From NCBI GenBank assembly GCA_900540475.1, contig UQGG01000021.1, forward strand, positions 1-64,000: 64,000 nt of DNA, written 5' to 3'. The stretch comes from an uncultured Robinsoniella sp. (GTDB taxonomy: Bacteria > Bacillota > Clostridia > Lachnospirales > Lachnospiraceae). Shown piece by piece: positions 8,917 through 18,400 of this stretch. Numbering within the stretch: the first letter of the stretch is position 1; every line of letters begins with the position of its first letter. The translations under genes and the position numbers were made by a program. The notes beneath the pieces are model-generated. The model saw only the letters and a list, made by a program, of their open reading frames with translations, was not told where the DNA came from and ran no database searches.

Positions 8917-10659
8917 TTACACCCTGTCCTTCTTCGGAATTCTTACAATGACTTCCGTATATGCCCCATAGCTGCTGCTGACAGCCAGCCCATAGGAAGA
9001 TCCAAATACCAGCTTTAGCCGGTTATTGATGGAATGCAGCCCAAATCCCCCTCTTTCATCTGTCTTCTGATCCGTCAGCACCGAATCCAGTTTTTCCTTT
9101 CGGATCCCAATTCCATTGTCGTATACCGAAATACAAATATCATCGGCATCACTATAGTACTTAATCCGGATATCCGATTTGATCTTTTTGGGCTTTATAC
9201 CATGATAAATTGCATTTTCCACCAGCGGCTGCAATGTTAATTTGGGAATGATGTATTTCCCCAGAGCTGCATCCCCCTCTATCTGATAATTCAACTTATC
9301 TACATACCGGATCCCCTGCATATACAGATAATTCTGTATCAGATCCAGTTCTTCCTTCAGCGTAATTATATCCGATCCATTACTCAGCGAAATGCGGTAA
9401 AAATTCCCCAGGGATCTGGTATACTGCATGGCATTATCTTTCATGGATATCCCGATCAACGAGATAATGGTTTCCAGAGAATTATATAAGAAATGTGGTT
9501 TAATCTGCGCCTGGATTAATCGGAATTCATAATCTCTTTTCCGCTCATTTTCAATCTCAATCTGGTGCATCAGCTCCTGTACCCGGTCCACCAATTGGTT
9601 AAATCTTCTGGTGAGAAGATTCAGTTCCTGGGGCGAACGTACCTCCGTGGTATGGCTGTTTCCATTGATACAGTCAAAGGACTTCATTGCAACTGCCAGT
9701 TTATGAATCGGCTTTGTTACCCTGCTGGCGATTGCATAAGACAGTACGAAAGAGACTACAATTGCAATGATACCAATGTTTACCATTGACAGGTTAATTT
9801 TATCCATTTCACTTACCAGATAGCGCTTTGGTACAAAGTCCATGACCTTCCAGTGATTGATGGGAATCTGTTCTGTGGTAATAATGTAGGCATCCTTTTT
9901 ATTAGCGTAGATCTCCAGATCCCGGATATCCTGATACAGCAGCGATTTATCAGCAGAAGAAATGATATTCATATCTTCATTTACAATATAAAGCTCCGCA
10001 TTTTTTTCGATAATATCCCGGTAAAACCCGCTAACCTTGCTTTCCTTTACAATTGCAAATACATACCCCAATACATCCGGTGACCAGATATCCATAACCT
10101 GCTTAGTGATTACAAATACGTTTTCCGTCCCCACCAGCTCATTTTTCATTTCAAGAGGACCATACCAGGTTGGTTTATTGATAATATCGGACATTTGAAT
10201 GTTATTTTTTTCAAATGTACTGCTAAAATTCTCTTTGGAATACATGCCCATATCATAAAAGGTTCCGCTTTTTGACAGAATAACAACGGAATCTATGTAG
10301 GAATTCAAAGCTGATTTCGCATAAACTGCCCGAATCAGCTTCATTTTGATGTTATATCTTTCTTCTTCCGAAATGGGGACCTCATCATGGTATTTTAGTA
10401 TTTCCTGAAGCGTACTGTCTACGGACAGCGTAAGGATATAATCATTGATGCTGTTTACCAGCAATTCCATATTATTGCACACCAGGGAGACTTCCCTTTG
10501 CTGGAACATCTTAGCTTTTTCTGTTATTGTTTTTTCAAAAAGAACATTGGAAATGACCGCAATTGCCAGAATGACTACAATAATATTTAATGCGCTGAAA
10601 AAAAAGAATCTATGCTTGATGGTTAATTTTATCTTAAATGAAAAATGCGGCACCTTCAT
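8917..10659 (-). CDS. YesM-type membrane sensor histidine kinase
   Basis: 580 residues. An N-terminal membrane helix (residues ~18-40), a large extracellular sensing region (~40-290), a second helix (VNIGIIAIVVSFVLSYAIA) and a HAMP linker precede the kinase. The phosphoacceptor motif is QAQIKPHFLYNSLE, and the ATP-binding N-box is PLVENAIYHG with a later YDNGIGI and GGFGLHSI. This layout defines the HisKA_7TM-like/YesM class that pairs with YesN regulators. Start follows GGGGAGTATCTA. The extracellular part probably senses the sugar or sugar-bound binding protein; the ligand is unknown. Confidence 0.9.
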   Translation of the reverse strand: MKVPHFSFKIKLTIKHRFFFFSALNIIVVILAIAVISNVLFEKTITEKAKMFQQREVSLVCNNMELLVNSINDYILTLSVDSTLQEILKYHDEVPISEEERYNIKMKLIRAVYAKSALNSYIDSVVILSKSGTFYDMGMYSKENFSSTFEKNNIQMSDIINKPTWYGPLEMKNELVGTENVFVITKQVMDIWSPDVLGYVFAIVKESKVSGFYRDIIEKNAELYIVNEDMNIISSADKSLLYQDIRDLEIYANKKDAYIITTEQIPINHWKVMDFVPKRYLVSEMDKINLSMVNIGIIAIVVSFVLSYAIASRVTKPIHKLAVAMKSFDCINGNSHTTEVRSPQELNLLTRRFNQLVDRVQELMHQIEIENERKRDYEFRLIQAQIKPHFLYNSLETIISLIGISMKDNAMQYTRSLGNFYRISLSNGSDIITLKEELDLIQNYLYMQGIRYVDKLNYQIEGDAALGKYIIPKLTLQPLVENAIYHGIKPKKIKSDIRIKYYSDADDICISVYDNGIGIRKEKLDSVLTDQKTDERGGFGLHSINNRLKLVFGSSYGLAVSSSYGAYTEVIVRIPKKDRV

Positions 10660-10768
10660 TAGATACTCCCCCTGAATGATTTGGTTTTATCGCAGCAAAC
10701 ACCTCTTGGTACCAGTTTTCTATATCATACTATTTAAACTGTTAGGAAGCAATTATTTCCAGTATTTT

Positions 10769-11824
10769 CTACCATTTACTTTTTACCGCTTCCACATATG
10801 CCTCTATGTTTTCAAAGGGAACCTCCGGCTCCAGAACATGAGTAGGTGCTATCACCAGCCCTCCGCCTCTGCCAGCAGATTCAATCATTCTTCTCACTTC
10901 CCGTTTTACCTCTTCCGGAGTCCCAAAAGGCATGGTTGTCTGGGTTCCGATGGTTCCCCACAAATTCACCCTGCTGCCATACCGCTTTTTTATTGCAACC
11001 GGATCCATGCATTCCGGCTGTATTGGATTCAGAATATCCACGCCAATTTCAATCAGATCTTCAATAATGTCTGAAATATCCCCGTCTGAATGGTAATAAC
11101 ACAAGACCTGGGGATTCACTGATTTTGCGCTGTCAATCCCACGTTTCAGGCGTGGTTTCAGCCATTTTCTCCATAGTTCTTTATCCATCATCATCCCCCG
11201 CTGTGTAGCCACATCATCTCCAAACACCACAATATCAAATCCTGCTTCCGCACATTTCTTAGCCATTTCACATTTTATCCTGCACATGCGTTCCAGGCAC
11301 GCTTCCGCCATTTCTTCATCCGCCAGCATATCCATAAGCATATTTTCCATGCCCCTTAAATACCAGGCCGCTTCAAATATATCAATATTGCACCCCGAAG
11401 TATTCATAGTGATACAATCGGCTGCCTTCAGCTTAGCAATGGTCTCTTTTACCCCCTCCCACCGGTAATCCTCTAAAATATCGGGAAGCGGAAAATCCCA
11501 TACTTCTTGTGGTGTTTCAAAAAATTTCATGGGAGACACAAACTGCCGGAAATGATAACCGGTACTCCCTGCCTTATATCCCACTCCCCACTCATTATAA
11601 TAATCATAGGATTGTCCTGCAAAATAGCCGGAGAAATCCTGCATATGCTCTGTGGGACGAATTTTTACAGGTATAATGCCGCTGCCATAATATTTCCGGT
11701 AATCGGTTTTATGATACCGCCTCTCAAATTCCAGTTCCAGTTCCTCACTTAACCGCATAAAAAATGGAATCTGCTCCGGCTGCCGATGTGACATAGCCAT
11801 AAAAAAATTTTCTCTATTCGTCAT
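10769..11824 (-). CDS. Uroporphyrinogen decarboxylase-fold protein, paralog 3
   Basis: 351 residues starting at ATG after AAAGGGGTAAGAAAT. Its pattern closely follows paralog 1 (227-1252): FEAAWYLRGMENML, GDDVATQRGMMM, a C-terminal LWGTIGTQTTMPFGTPEEV and APTHVLEPEVPFENI. Where paralog 1 has HSCGD this protein has HSDGD, so the expected Cys ligand is replaced by Asp. It lies upstream of the sensor kinase gene on the same strand and divergent from an AraC regulator, which may control it. Methyltransferase-type chemistry is inferred from fold only; the Cys-to-Asp change may mean a different reaction or altered metal. Confidence 0.72.
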   Translation of the reverse strand: MTNRENFFMAMSHRQPEQIPFFMRLSEELELEFERRYHKTDYRKYYGSGIIPVKIRPTEHMQDFSGYFAGQSYDYYNEWGVGYKAGSTGYHFRQFVSPMKFFETPQEVWDFPLPDILEDYRWEGVKETIAKLKAADCITMNTSGCNIDIFEAAWYLRGMENMLMDMLADEEMAEACLERMCRIKCEMAKKCAEAGFDIVVFGDDVATQRGMMMDKELWRKWLKPRLKRGIDSAKSVNPQVLCYYHSDGDISDIIEDLIEIGVDILNPIQPECMDPVAIKKRYGSRVNLWGTIGTQTTMPFGTPEEVKREVRRMIESAGRGGGLVIAPTHVLEPEVPFENIEAYVEAVKSKW

Positions 11825-11944
11825 ATTTCTTACCCCTTTACGATTTATTTTGCTATAATCAAAATTATATCAATTAGAGGGGCTGCAGGCTTTGTCAATT
11901 ATCATACAATGTTTGCAATTTACATTTACTTTGGGGGATTTTAA

Positions 11945-12877
11945 ATGAATAAAGATTATCAGGATACTTACTTAGACAGCTCTATCACCATAGATTCGCT
12001 TCAGACCATCCATTACTTTAAATTTAGTCCGGACTATAATTACAGAGGTGAAAGTCATGCTTTCTGGGAATTTATCTATATTGACTTTGGAATCCTGAAT
12101 GTCCGCATAGAAAATGATATTTATACATTGGAAAAAGGTGATCTGATATTGGTAAGCCCGGATGCATTTCACAATGTATGGGGAAATTACCAGCACCCAT
12201 CGGATATCGCTGTCATCTCATTTCGAAGCCCTACCAGCCAGTTATTTGGTCTTTCCCATAAAATCATTAAAACCAGTCAGCGACAGCAGTTTTTTATCGG
12301 GCAGTTTCTAAAGGAAGCGCGCCTTACTTTTGCTGCCGAACTTGAGAAACCCGCCATCTTAAAATTAGAGAAGAAAGAAAATCTGCCCTTTGGAAGTGAA
12401 CAGTCCCTGAGAAATCTTCTGGAACTGCTGGTCATTGATTTGGTACGAAAAAATACGGAATCTCTGCCGCCAGAGCAGCTTATGAAAACAGAGAGCAGTT
12501 CTGCCCGATCCAGCACCATTAAATTACATAAGGATCGGATAATAATCCGGCAGATACAAGATTATTTTGAAAACCATCTGGGTGACTCCACCCTCACCTT
12601 ACAACAAGTCTGTAAAGAAAATTTCGTTTCCAGTGCACTGCTTCAACAAGTATTCCGCCGAAATCTGGGAACCGGCGTTATTGAATATTATAATAATCTA
12701 AGAATGGAACGCGCAATGCATTTAATTCAGGTTGGAAAATATAATATGACAGAAATTTCCGAGATGCTAGGCTATAACAGCCTGCATTACTTTTCCAGGT
12801 GTTTCAAAAAAGCAGTTGGTATTCCTCCAACTGCCTATGCATCCTCAATTGAAGTATTACATCATACCTTTGAATAA
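11945..12877 (+). CDS. AraC-family transcriptional regulator with cupin sensor domain
   Basis: 310 residues starting at ATG after GGGGGATTTTAA. The N-terminal half contains a cupin-like ligand pocket (FWEFIYIDFG, YTLEKGDLILVSPDAFHNVWGN, residues ~40-90). The C-terminal 100 residues carry the two AraC helix-turn-helix units (LTLQQVCKENFVSSALLQQVFRR; MTEISEMLGYNSLHYFSRCFKK). It is transcribed away from UroD-fold paralog 3 across a 120-bp shared promoter region, the usual arrangement of a local activator and its target. The effector is probably a sugar or the substrate of the cluster; this is inference. Confidence 0.88.
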   Translation: MNKDYQDTYLDSSITIDSLQTIHYFKFSPDYNYRGESHAFWEFIYIDFGILNVRIENDIYTLEKGDLILVSPDAFHNVWGNYQHPSDIAVISFRSPTSQLFGLSHKIIKTSQRQQFFIGQFLKEARLTFAAELEKPAILKLEKKENLPFGSEQSLRNLLELLVIDLVRKNTESLPPEQLMKTESSSARSSTIKLHKDRIIIRQIQDYFENHLGDSTLTLQQVCKENFVSSALLQQVFRRNLGTGVIEYYNNLRMERAMHLIQVGKYNMTEISEMLGYNSLHYFSRCFKKAVGIPPTAYASSIEVLHHTFE

Positions 12878-12923
12878 TTTTATTTTATTGGAAAGGAAAT
12901 ACCACTCTCTCCATAAAGAAAAA

Positions 12924-13022
12924 TAAGGCAGCCGAATAATAAATTATCCTATCCGAATTTATAACCGGGACATTCCATCCCGGTATAAATTGATATCTCA
13001 AATTTATTTTCAGCTGCCTTAC
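12924..13022. terminator. Long nested palindrome between convergent genes
   Basis: An outer arm AAGGCAGC...AATAATAAATT pairs with AATTTATT...GCTGCCTT about 80 bases on. A separate inner near-perfect stem (ACCGGGA / TCCCGGT flanked by AATTTAT/ATAAATT, 12956-12990) is nested inside. It sits between the AraC gene (+) and the convergent surface-protein gene (-), so a bidirectional terminator is the simplest reading; a MITE-like insertion is an alternative. Confidence 0.55.
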
Positions 13023-13146
13023 TTTAACACGTTTGAAAATGGATTTCTGCCATCTGCACGTCACACTTTGTGAGATTATAAATCATAACACATATGGGAC
13101 TCCCAGATGACTGGCATAAATTCTGCCATTCGCTCATTTTCATTTA

Positions 13147-15423
13147 TTACGACACATAAATCTTACAAGTTGCTTTCTTTCCTGTTGCTGTCCTGACCGT
13201 GATAGTCGTGTATCCTTTTTTCTTTGCTGTGACTTTACCTTTGGAATTGACTTCAGCAACTTTTTCTTTTGAAGAGGTGAATTCCAATTTGTCATTTGCT
13301 GATATCGGTGTTCTAAGAACCTGAAGTTTCACTGATTTGCCCATTTTAAGGTTTATCTTCTCAGAACCAAAGGAAACTTTACTCGTAGCAACAGCATTTT
13401 CCTGAACGATAACTTTACACTTGGCACTGACACCGCTCTTCATCGTAACTGTAATATAAGTTGTTCCTACTGATTTCGCCGTTATCTTTCCGGTCTTTTT
13501 ATCAACTACAGCTATCTTTTTATTTGCGGATAACCATTTACTTACTGTATCTCCGGTGCTGCTAGACTTCACCTTTAAAGCTGTTGAAGTCTTCTTAACC
13601 TGCATTGTTGTAGACTTGGCATTTAACTTAACTTTCGCTTTCTTTTTCTTGATATCTCTCTTTTCCAGAACGATATCACAGCGTTCACATTTCTTAACTT
13701 CCACACCTTTCGCGAAGATCGTTGGCGCTTTCTCGACTTCCCAATCACCTGCGCTATGTCCCAATGCCGGAATTTCTTCCGATACCTGATCCGGGCACCG
13801 CATACATACTTTTGTATGGATTCCTTTGTCGGTACAAGTAGCTTCTTTGGTAATAGTCCATTCACCATAATTATGTCCCAGTGCCGGAATCTTAACTATA
13901 TCCTTTTGCTCGCTGCATCTTCTGCAATCAATAGATTTTATACCATCTTCCGTACAGGTTGCAACTTTATTAATTGTATAACTGGATTTCCAGTCATGTC
14001 CTAATGCCGGGATTGCTTCTGTAACTACATCATGGCATACACTGCATTCTTTTGTTCGGCTTCCCGCTTCTGTACAAGTTGCTTCTTTTGTTACTTTCCA
14101 GTCACCATATTTATGCTCCAATGCTGGGATCTCTGTAACTTGCTCTCTCACATCACACCTTGTACAATGAATGGACTTCTCTCCTTTTTCTGTACAGGTT
14201 GCTGCTTTATCTACTGTGAAATCTTTTTCCCAGTCATGTCCTAATGCTGCAATTGCTTCCGTTACTACATCATGGCATACACTGCATTCTTTGGTGCGGC
14301 TTCCCGCTTCTGTACAAGTTGCTTCTTTTGTTACTTTCCAGTCACCATATTTATGCTCCAATGCTGGGATCTCTGTAACTTGCTCTCTCACATCACACCT
14401 TGTACAATGAATGGACTTCTCTCCTTTTTCTGTACAGGTTGCTGCTTTATCTACTGTGAAATCTTTTTCCCAGTCATGTCCTAATGCTGCAATTGCTTCC
14501 GTTACTACATCATGGCATACACTGCATTCTTTGGTGCGGCTTCCCGCTTCTGTACAAGTTGCTTCTTTTGTTACTTTCCAGTCACCATATTTATGCTCCA
14601 ATGCTGGGATCTCTGTAACTTGCTCTCTCACATCACACCTTGTACAATGAATGGACTTCTCTCCTTTTTCTGTACAGGTTGCTGCTTTATCTACTGTGAA
14701 ATCTTTTTCCCAGTCATGTCCTAATGCCGCAATTGCTTCAGTTACTATATCTCCACATACACTGCATTCCTTGGTGCGGCTTCCTGCGTCTGTACAGGTT
14801 GCTTCTTTTGTAACTTTCCAGTCACCATACTGATGCCCTGATTTCGGTATCACCGTGATATCTTTTCTTGCATCACACGTTGTGCAATGAATTGATTTTT
14901 CACCTTCTGTGATACAGGTAGCTGCCTTATCCACGGTAAAATCACTATCCCACTCATGATCTTCTAATACAAGCGCTGCATCTGTCACCTTTGTTGCATT
15001 AAGCTTGGCATCCAGGGTTGTCAGCTCCCCGCTTGTAGAAAACTTTGTTTTAGCTGTCGTATTCTTTAACGTGAGTACTCCTAATTTTGCCGTACCTGTA
15101 GTAGCTATTTCTGACAGTTTGTCAACATAGAATGTGAAGATGGTCTTACTGCCGTCTTCTTTTTGTGTCATCTTGTGGTAGGTGGAGGGGGACGTATCGT
15201 CCCACTCCATAGTGCCTTCTGTCTTTTCATTCACAACGATGTCAAACTGTACGGAATATGCCAAACTGTCCATATTCTGAATCTCAACTGCCCATTGACC
15301 GGCAGTATCCGTAACGGACAATTTTATTCCTGGCTTTTCTGTTGCTGCCAGGGCTGTCATGGAGTATAGCAGCATAAGTACCAGTACTCCCACGAAAACC
15401 TTAACCTTTCCTATCTTCCTCAA
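13147..15423 (-). CDS. Secreted repeat protein: N-terminal cohesin-like domain, Cys-rich tandem repeats, two Ig-like (BIG2) domains
   Basis: 758 residues from a TTG start (15423-15421) with GGAGGG 8 bases upstream. It overlaps the stop of the upstream M60 gene by 4 bases, so the two are translationally coupled. A signal peptide (VLVLMLLYSMTALAA) is followed by a ~130-residue beta-rich domain with YSVQFDIVV and GTAKLGVLTLKN, which I read as possibly cohesin-like. Eleven ~40-residue repeats follow (residues ~145-590), each except the last with the pattern H-x-W/Y...ATC...C-x-x-C, i.e. one His and three Cys that could bind a metal. The last 160 residues form two BIG2-type Ig-like domains (GKITAKSVGTTYITV; GKVTAKKKGYTTITV). 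No sortase motif is visible. The function is probably adhesion or scaffold. Confidence 0.8.
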   Translation of the reverse strand: MRKIGKVKVFVGVLVLMLLYSMTALAATEKPGIKLSVTDTAGQWAVEIQNMDSLAYSVQFDIVVNEKTEGTMEWDDTSPSTYHKMTQKEDGSKTIFTFYVDKLSEIATTGTAKLGVLTLKNTTAKTKFSTSGELTTLDAKLNATKVTDAALVLEDHEWDSDFTVDKAATCITEGEKSIHCTTCDARKDITVIPKSGHQYGDWKVTKEATCTDAGSRTKECSVCGDIVTEAIAALGHDWEKDFTVDKAATCTEKGEKSIHCTRCDVREQVTEIPALEHKYGDWKVTKEATCTEAGSRTKECSVCHDVVTEAIAALGHDWEKDFTVDKAATCTEKGEKSIHCTRCDVREQVTEIPALEHKYGDWKVTKEATCTEAGSRTKECSVCHDVVTEAIAALGHDWEKDFTVDKAATCTEKGEKSIHCTRCDVREQVTEIPALEHKYGDWKVTKEATCTEAGSRTKECSVCHDVVTEAIPALGHDWKSSYTINKVATCTEDGIKSIDCRRCSEQKDIVKIPALGHNYGEWTITKEATCTDKGIHTKVCMRCPDQVSEEIPALGHSAGDWEVEKAPTIFAKGVEVKKCERCDIVLEKRDIKKKKAKVKLNAKSTTMQVKKTSTALKVKSSSTGDTVSKWLSANKKIAVVDKKTGKITAKSVGTTYITVTMKSGVSAKCKVIVQENAVATSKVSFGSEKINLKMGKSVKLQVLRTPISANDKLEFTSSKEKVAEVNSKGKVTAKKKGYTTITVRTATGKKATCKIYVS
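14029..14748 (-). repeat. Three near-identical 240-bp tandem repeats within the surface-protein gene
   Basis: Units at about 14029-14268, 14269-14508 and 14509-14748 differ at only a few bases (for example TTTTGTTCGG versus TTTGGTGCGG in the first). Each encodes 80 residues, two Cys-rich half-repeats. More diverged copies lie on both sides. The nucleotide identity points to recent expansion and makes copy-number variation by recombination or slippage likely. Confidence 0.95.
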
Positions 15424-18400
15424 TTGTTCATCCCTCCATCTGCCGCATCTGACTCTAACTTAATATTCGGCATTGTTTCTTCCGTAGGAGATTGTACCCA
15501 TAAGGTATTACTTACAAGACGTTTGCTATCCGCATTGTCCGGATCGTCTGTACGATACATCACAGCCTGGATTTCTGCCGGAAGTACACTATTCCCACAT
15601 ACACCAGCTGTAAGCTCTGCTTCTTTTTGTACATCTGGTATAAAGATCCAGAAACCATTATTGATTGTTGTCATATCTCCTTCTTTTGGTTCTTCCGCGA
15701 AGAGCAGCGATACACCGTTCATCGGTCTTTCTACCAAATCAATACTGCTGTCATCTTTACTGTTATCAACATTGTTAAATCTGCCCTGCAGTGAAATCGT
15801 ATTATAGACCGGATCTCCTCGATAAGTACCCGTCACTATTAAAGTGCCTGCCTTAATGATATCTTCTTCTGCCTCACCGTACCGGTAATCACTTTCCAGA
15901 TAACCGATTGCAGTTTCACTGATTTCAATATCATCACCCGGATATGCCATAAAATCAATATCATCCATGGTCAGATTGTCCGGTAAATTAGTAATTCTGA
16001 TATATTTCTCATCATAGGTGTCGATTCTTCCGTCTTCTCTGTCAAACAGATAAGTCTGATCTTTTGAACCAACTACATCCTGATCAAATACTTTTATATC
16101 CTTGTACTGGCTGCCATCTTCGCTGACAGATATCGTAAGCTTTCCGGCTGCTTTGGCACGTTCAAACTTCGGTGCCTGTTCGGTAACTTCCTCTGTAACT
16201 GTTTCTGTTACCGGTTGTGTTTCTATTTCTGTACTTGGTTCTGTATTAATTTCTGTATTTCGTTCTGTATTTAATTCTGTATTTTGTTCCTTAGCAGCGT
16301 CCGTAAGATCTGTTTCCACCATATCCGTTCCTGCTGTGTCCTTACCAGTCAATCCGCTTTCTGCTTTCACAGACTCTGTAACTGCTTCCGAATTGCTTTC
16401 CGCCTGTGCCTGTGGCTCTTCAGATTTTCCAGTGTCAGAAATCGCTGCTTTCAATTCCGGTAAAGAATTGTTCTTCACCATCTTGGCTTTAGCTTCTGTA
16501 TTTGCTTCTGTAATCGCTTCTGTGATAGCTTCTGTAACTTCTTCAGCCGTCACATTTGTCTGTATGGACTGTCCTTTTATTCTGATACCTGCAATGGAAA
16601 TATTCTCATCTTTCATCGTTACAACAATAGAACCATCCTCGTCAATCTCATAGCTCCATGACTCACGAGGTACCAGATTATCATGTTGTATCTTAATTGA
16701 AGGTGATTTTGCTTCTGCTATAACATTACCAAGAACGTCAATTGCTTTTACGGAATAAGTAATCTCCTGGTTGTTCATAGAACCAATGAGATCGGTAAAG
16801 GTCGCTTCTTTTGTAAATCCGACTCCCTTGCCGTTTCTGCTGATCTCATATCCCTGTACCATCGGATCTTCCGGTGTGAGCCCGGATACGGTAACCGTAG
16901 CTGTTTTCTGATCAATCGAAGCATTTACTTCAATACTTCCGCTAACCGGTGAACTGCCCGCCATCGCTTCTCTTCTGGACTGGTCATTCAAATAATATAT
17001 CTTACGGCTTTCTTTCTCATATTGTCCCATCTCCGCTTTCGCTTCGTCACTCAGTACAATTCCCCAACGTTCGAAGAATTCTGATAAATCCTTCTGCGCT
17101 ATGGAGCTTGCAACCACTGCAAACTTCTGATCTCCGGAGAATCCGATATTTTTTCTTTCACGATAAACCTTATTCACCTTATTATAGAAGTTATCATCTG
17201 CTCCCAGGTCATATGCCAGGTGCAGCTGCCAGTACATTCCCAGGCTGACAAATACATCATTAGATACCCCGATTGCTCCAATAGAAGTCTTTTCGAATAT
17301 CTGCTCGTACTTGTTACTTGTCTCCAGTCTGGATGGAAGTGCATTCTGTCCGCCGTCATGAGTCTGTCCAAACAGGGAATAAATATTATTTGTAGTCTCT
17401 GCTTTTCCTAAGGTATCCATCTGATGTCCGATTTCATGTGCGATTCCCCAGCCGTAAAGTCCGTTTCCTTTGCCTTCTCCTGTTATACTGGTTGGCCTTC
17501 CCTGGGCTAATGCGCCTGCAGAACCATATCCGATTCCGATATGAGAACCGCTTGCATACATAAATGCCCCTGCAAACATACGCATATAGCGGATGTTAAC
17601 TCTGGACTGCTCGGCTTTCATATTGTCTACACCATGGGTCGTATATAATACATTCAGCAGTTCATCCCAGGCAAGTACATTGTTGTACAGCTTATCTACT
17701 TTTTGCTCCAATGTTTCTGTACCGCTTAGGATTGCCTTTTGTATTGGCGCTGCCGGAAGAGACAGTAAAACATTTGGAAGGGAAATCTCGGTACTGTTCT
17801 TAATATTGGTCTGCTCATTTTTAGCAGGTATATTACTGGTATAGGTCCCCATCTCAGTAACATAATTCGTAATCACTTCCCGCCTTTGTGTTTCGTTCAT
17901 ATCATCCCAGTCTGCCAGTTCCAGAACCGGAATCTGTGTATATTCTCCACGAATCTGTAATTTGATCTCGGATGCTTTTTTTCCGGAGTATTGCAGATAT
18001 AAAGAACCGCCCTTTTCAGCATTAATCGTCATGAGCTGTGGGATATTAATAATATTTCTTCCGCTGGTCAATGTAATGCTGCTTCCTGCCCATGAAGATG
18101 CTTCTGCAAAATATTGTGTAGGCGTAATCGTAACATTTTCTCCATCCGGAATATCTGCATAGATTACAATTTGTTTACCTGCATTTGCAACAATTCCCAG
18201 TGGCTGGAAAGTATTTATTACTTTCAGATTATTTTCTGTATTTCTGGAATCAACGCCATCCACAATTTTACCCAGTTTTGATGGATCATTTTCCAGTAAA
18301 CCTCTGGCAATGGAGACTTCATCCAATAAAGTTTTCTGATCTACATAATAACCTTCTGTATCATTTAACAAGGTTTCTAAATCATCAATCTGCTCTTTCG

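Noticed and set aside
227..11824. UroD-fold genes as heme biosynthesis uroporphyrinogen decarboxylases
   Set aside because: The substrate-binding N-terminal signature is missing, there are three diverged copies, and the genes sit in a sugar-importer cluster without other heme genes.
14032..14724. Repeated plus-strand frames of 70-79 codons opposite the Cys-repeat gene
   Set aside because: They recur only because the minus-strand repeat recurs; no start signals and no family features.
13147..15423. The Cys-rich repeats as a CRISPR-like or non-coding repeat array
   Set aside because: The repeats are 240 bp, contiguous without spacers and in one open reading frame.
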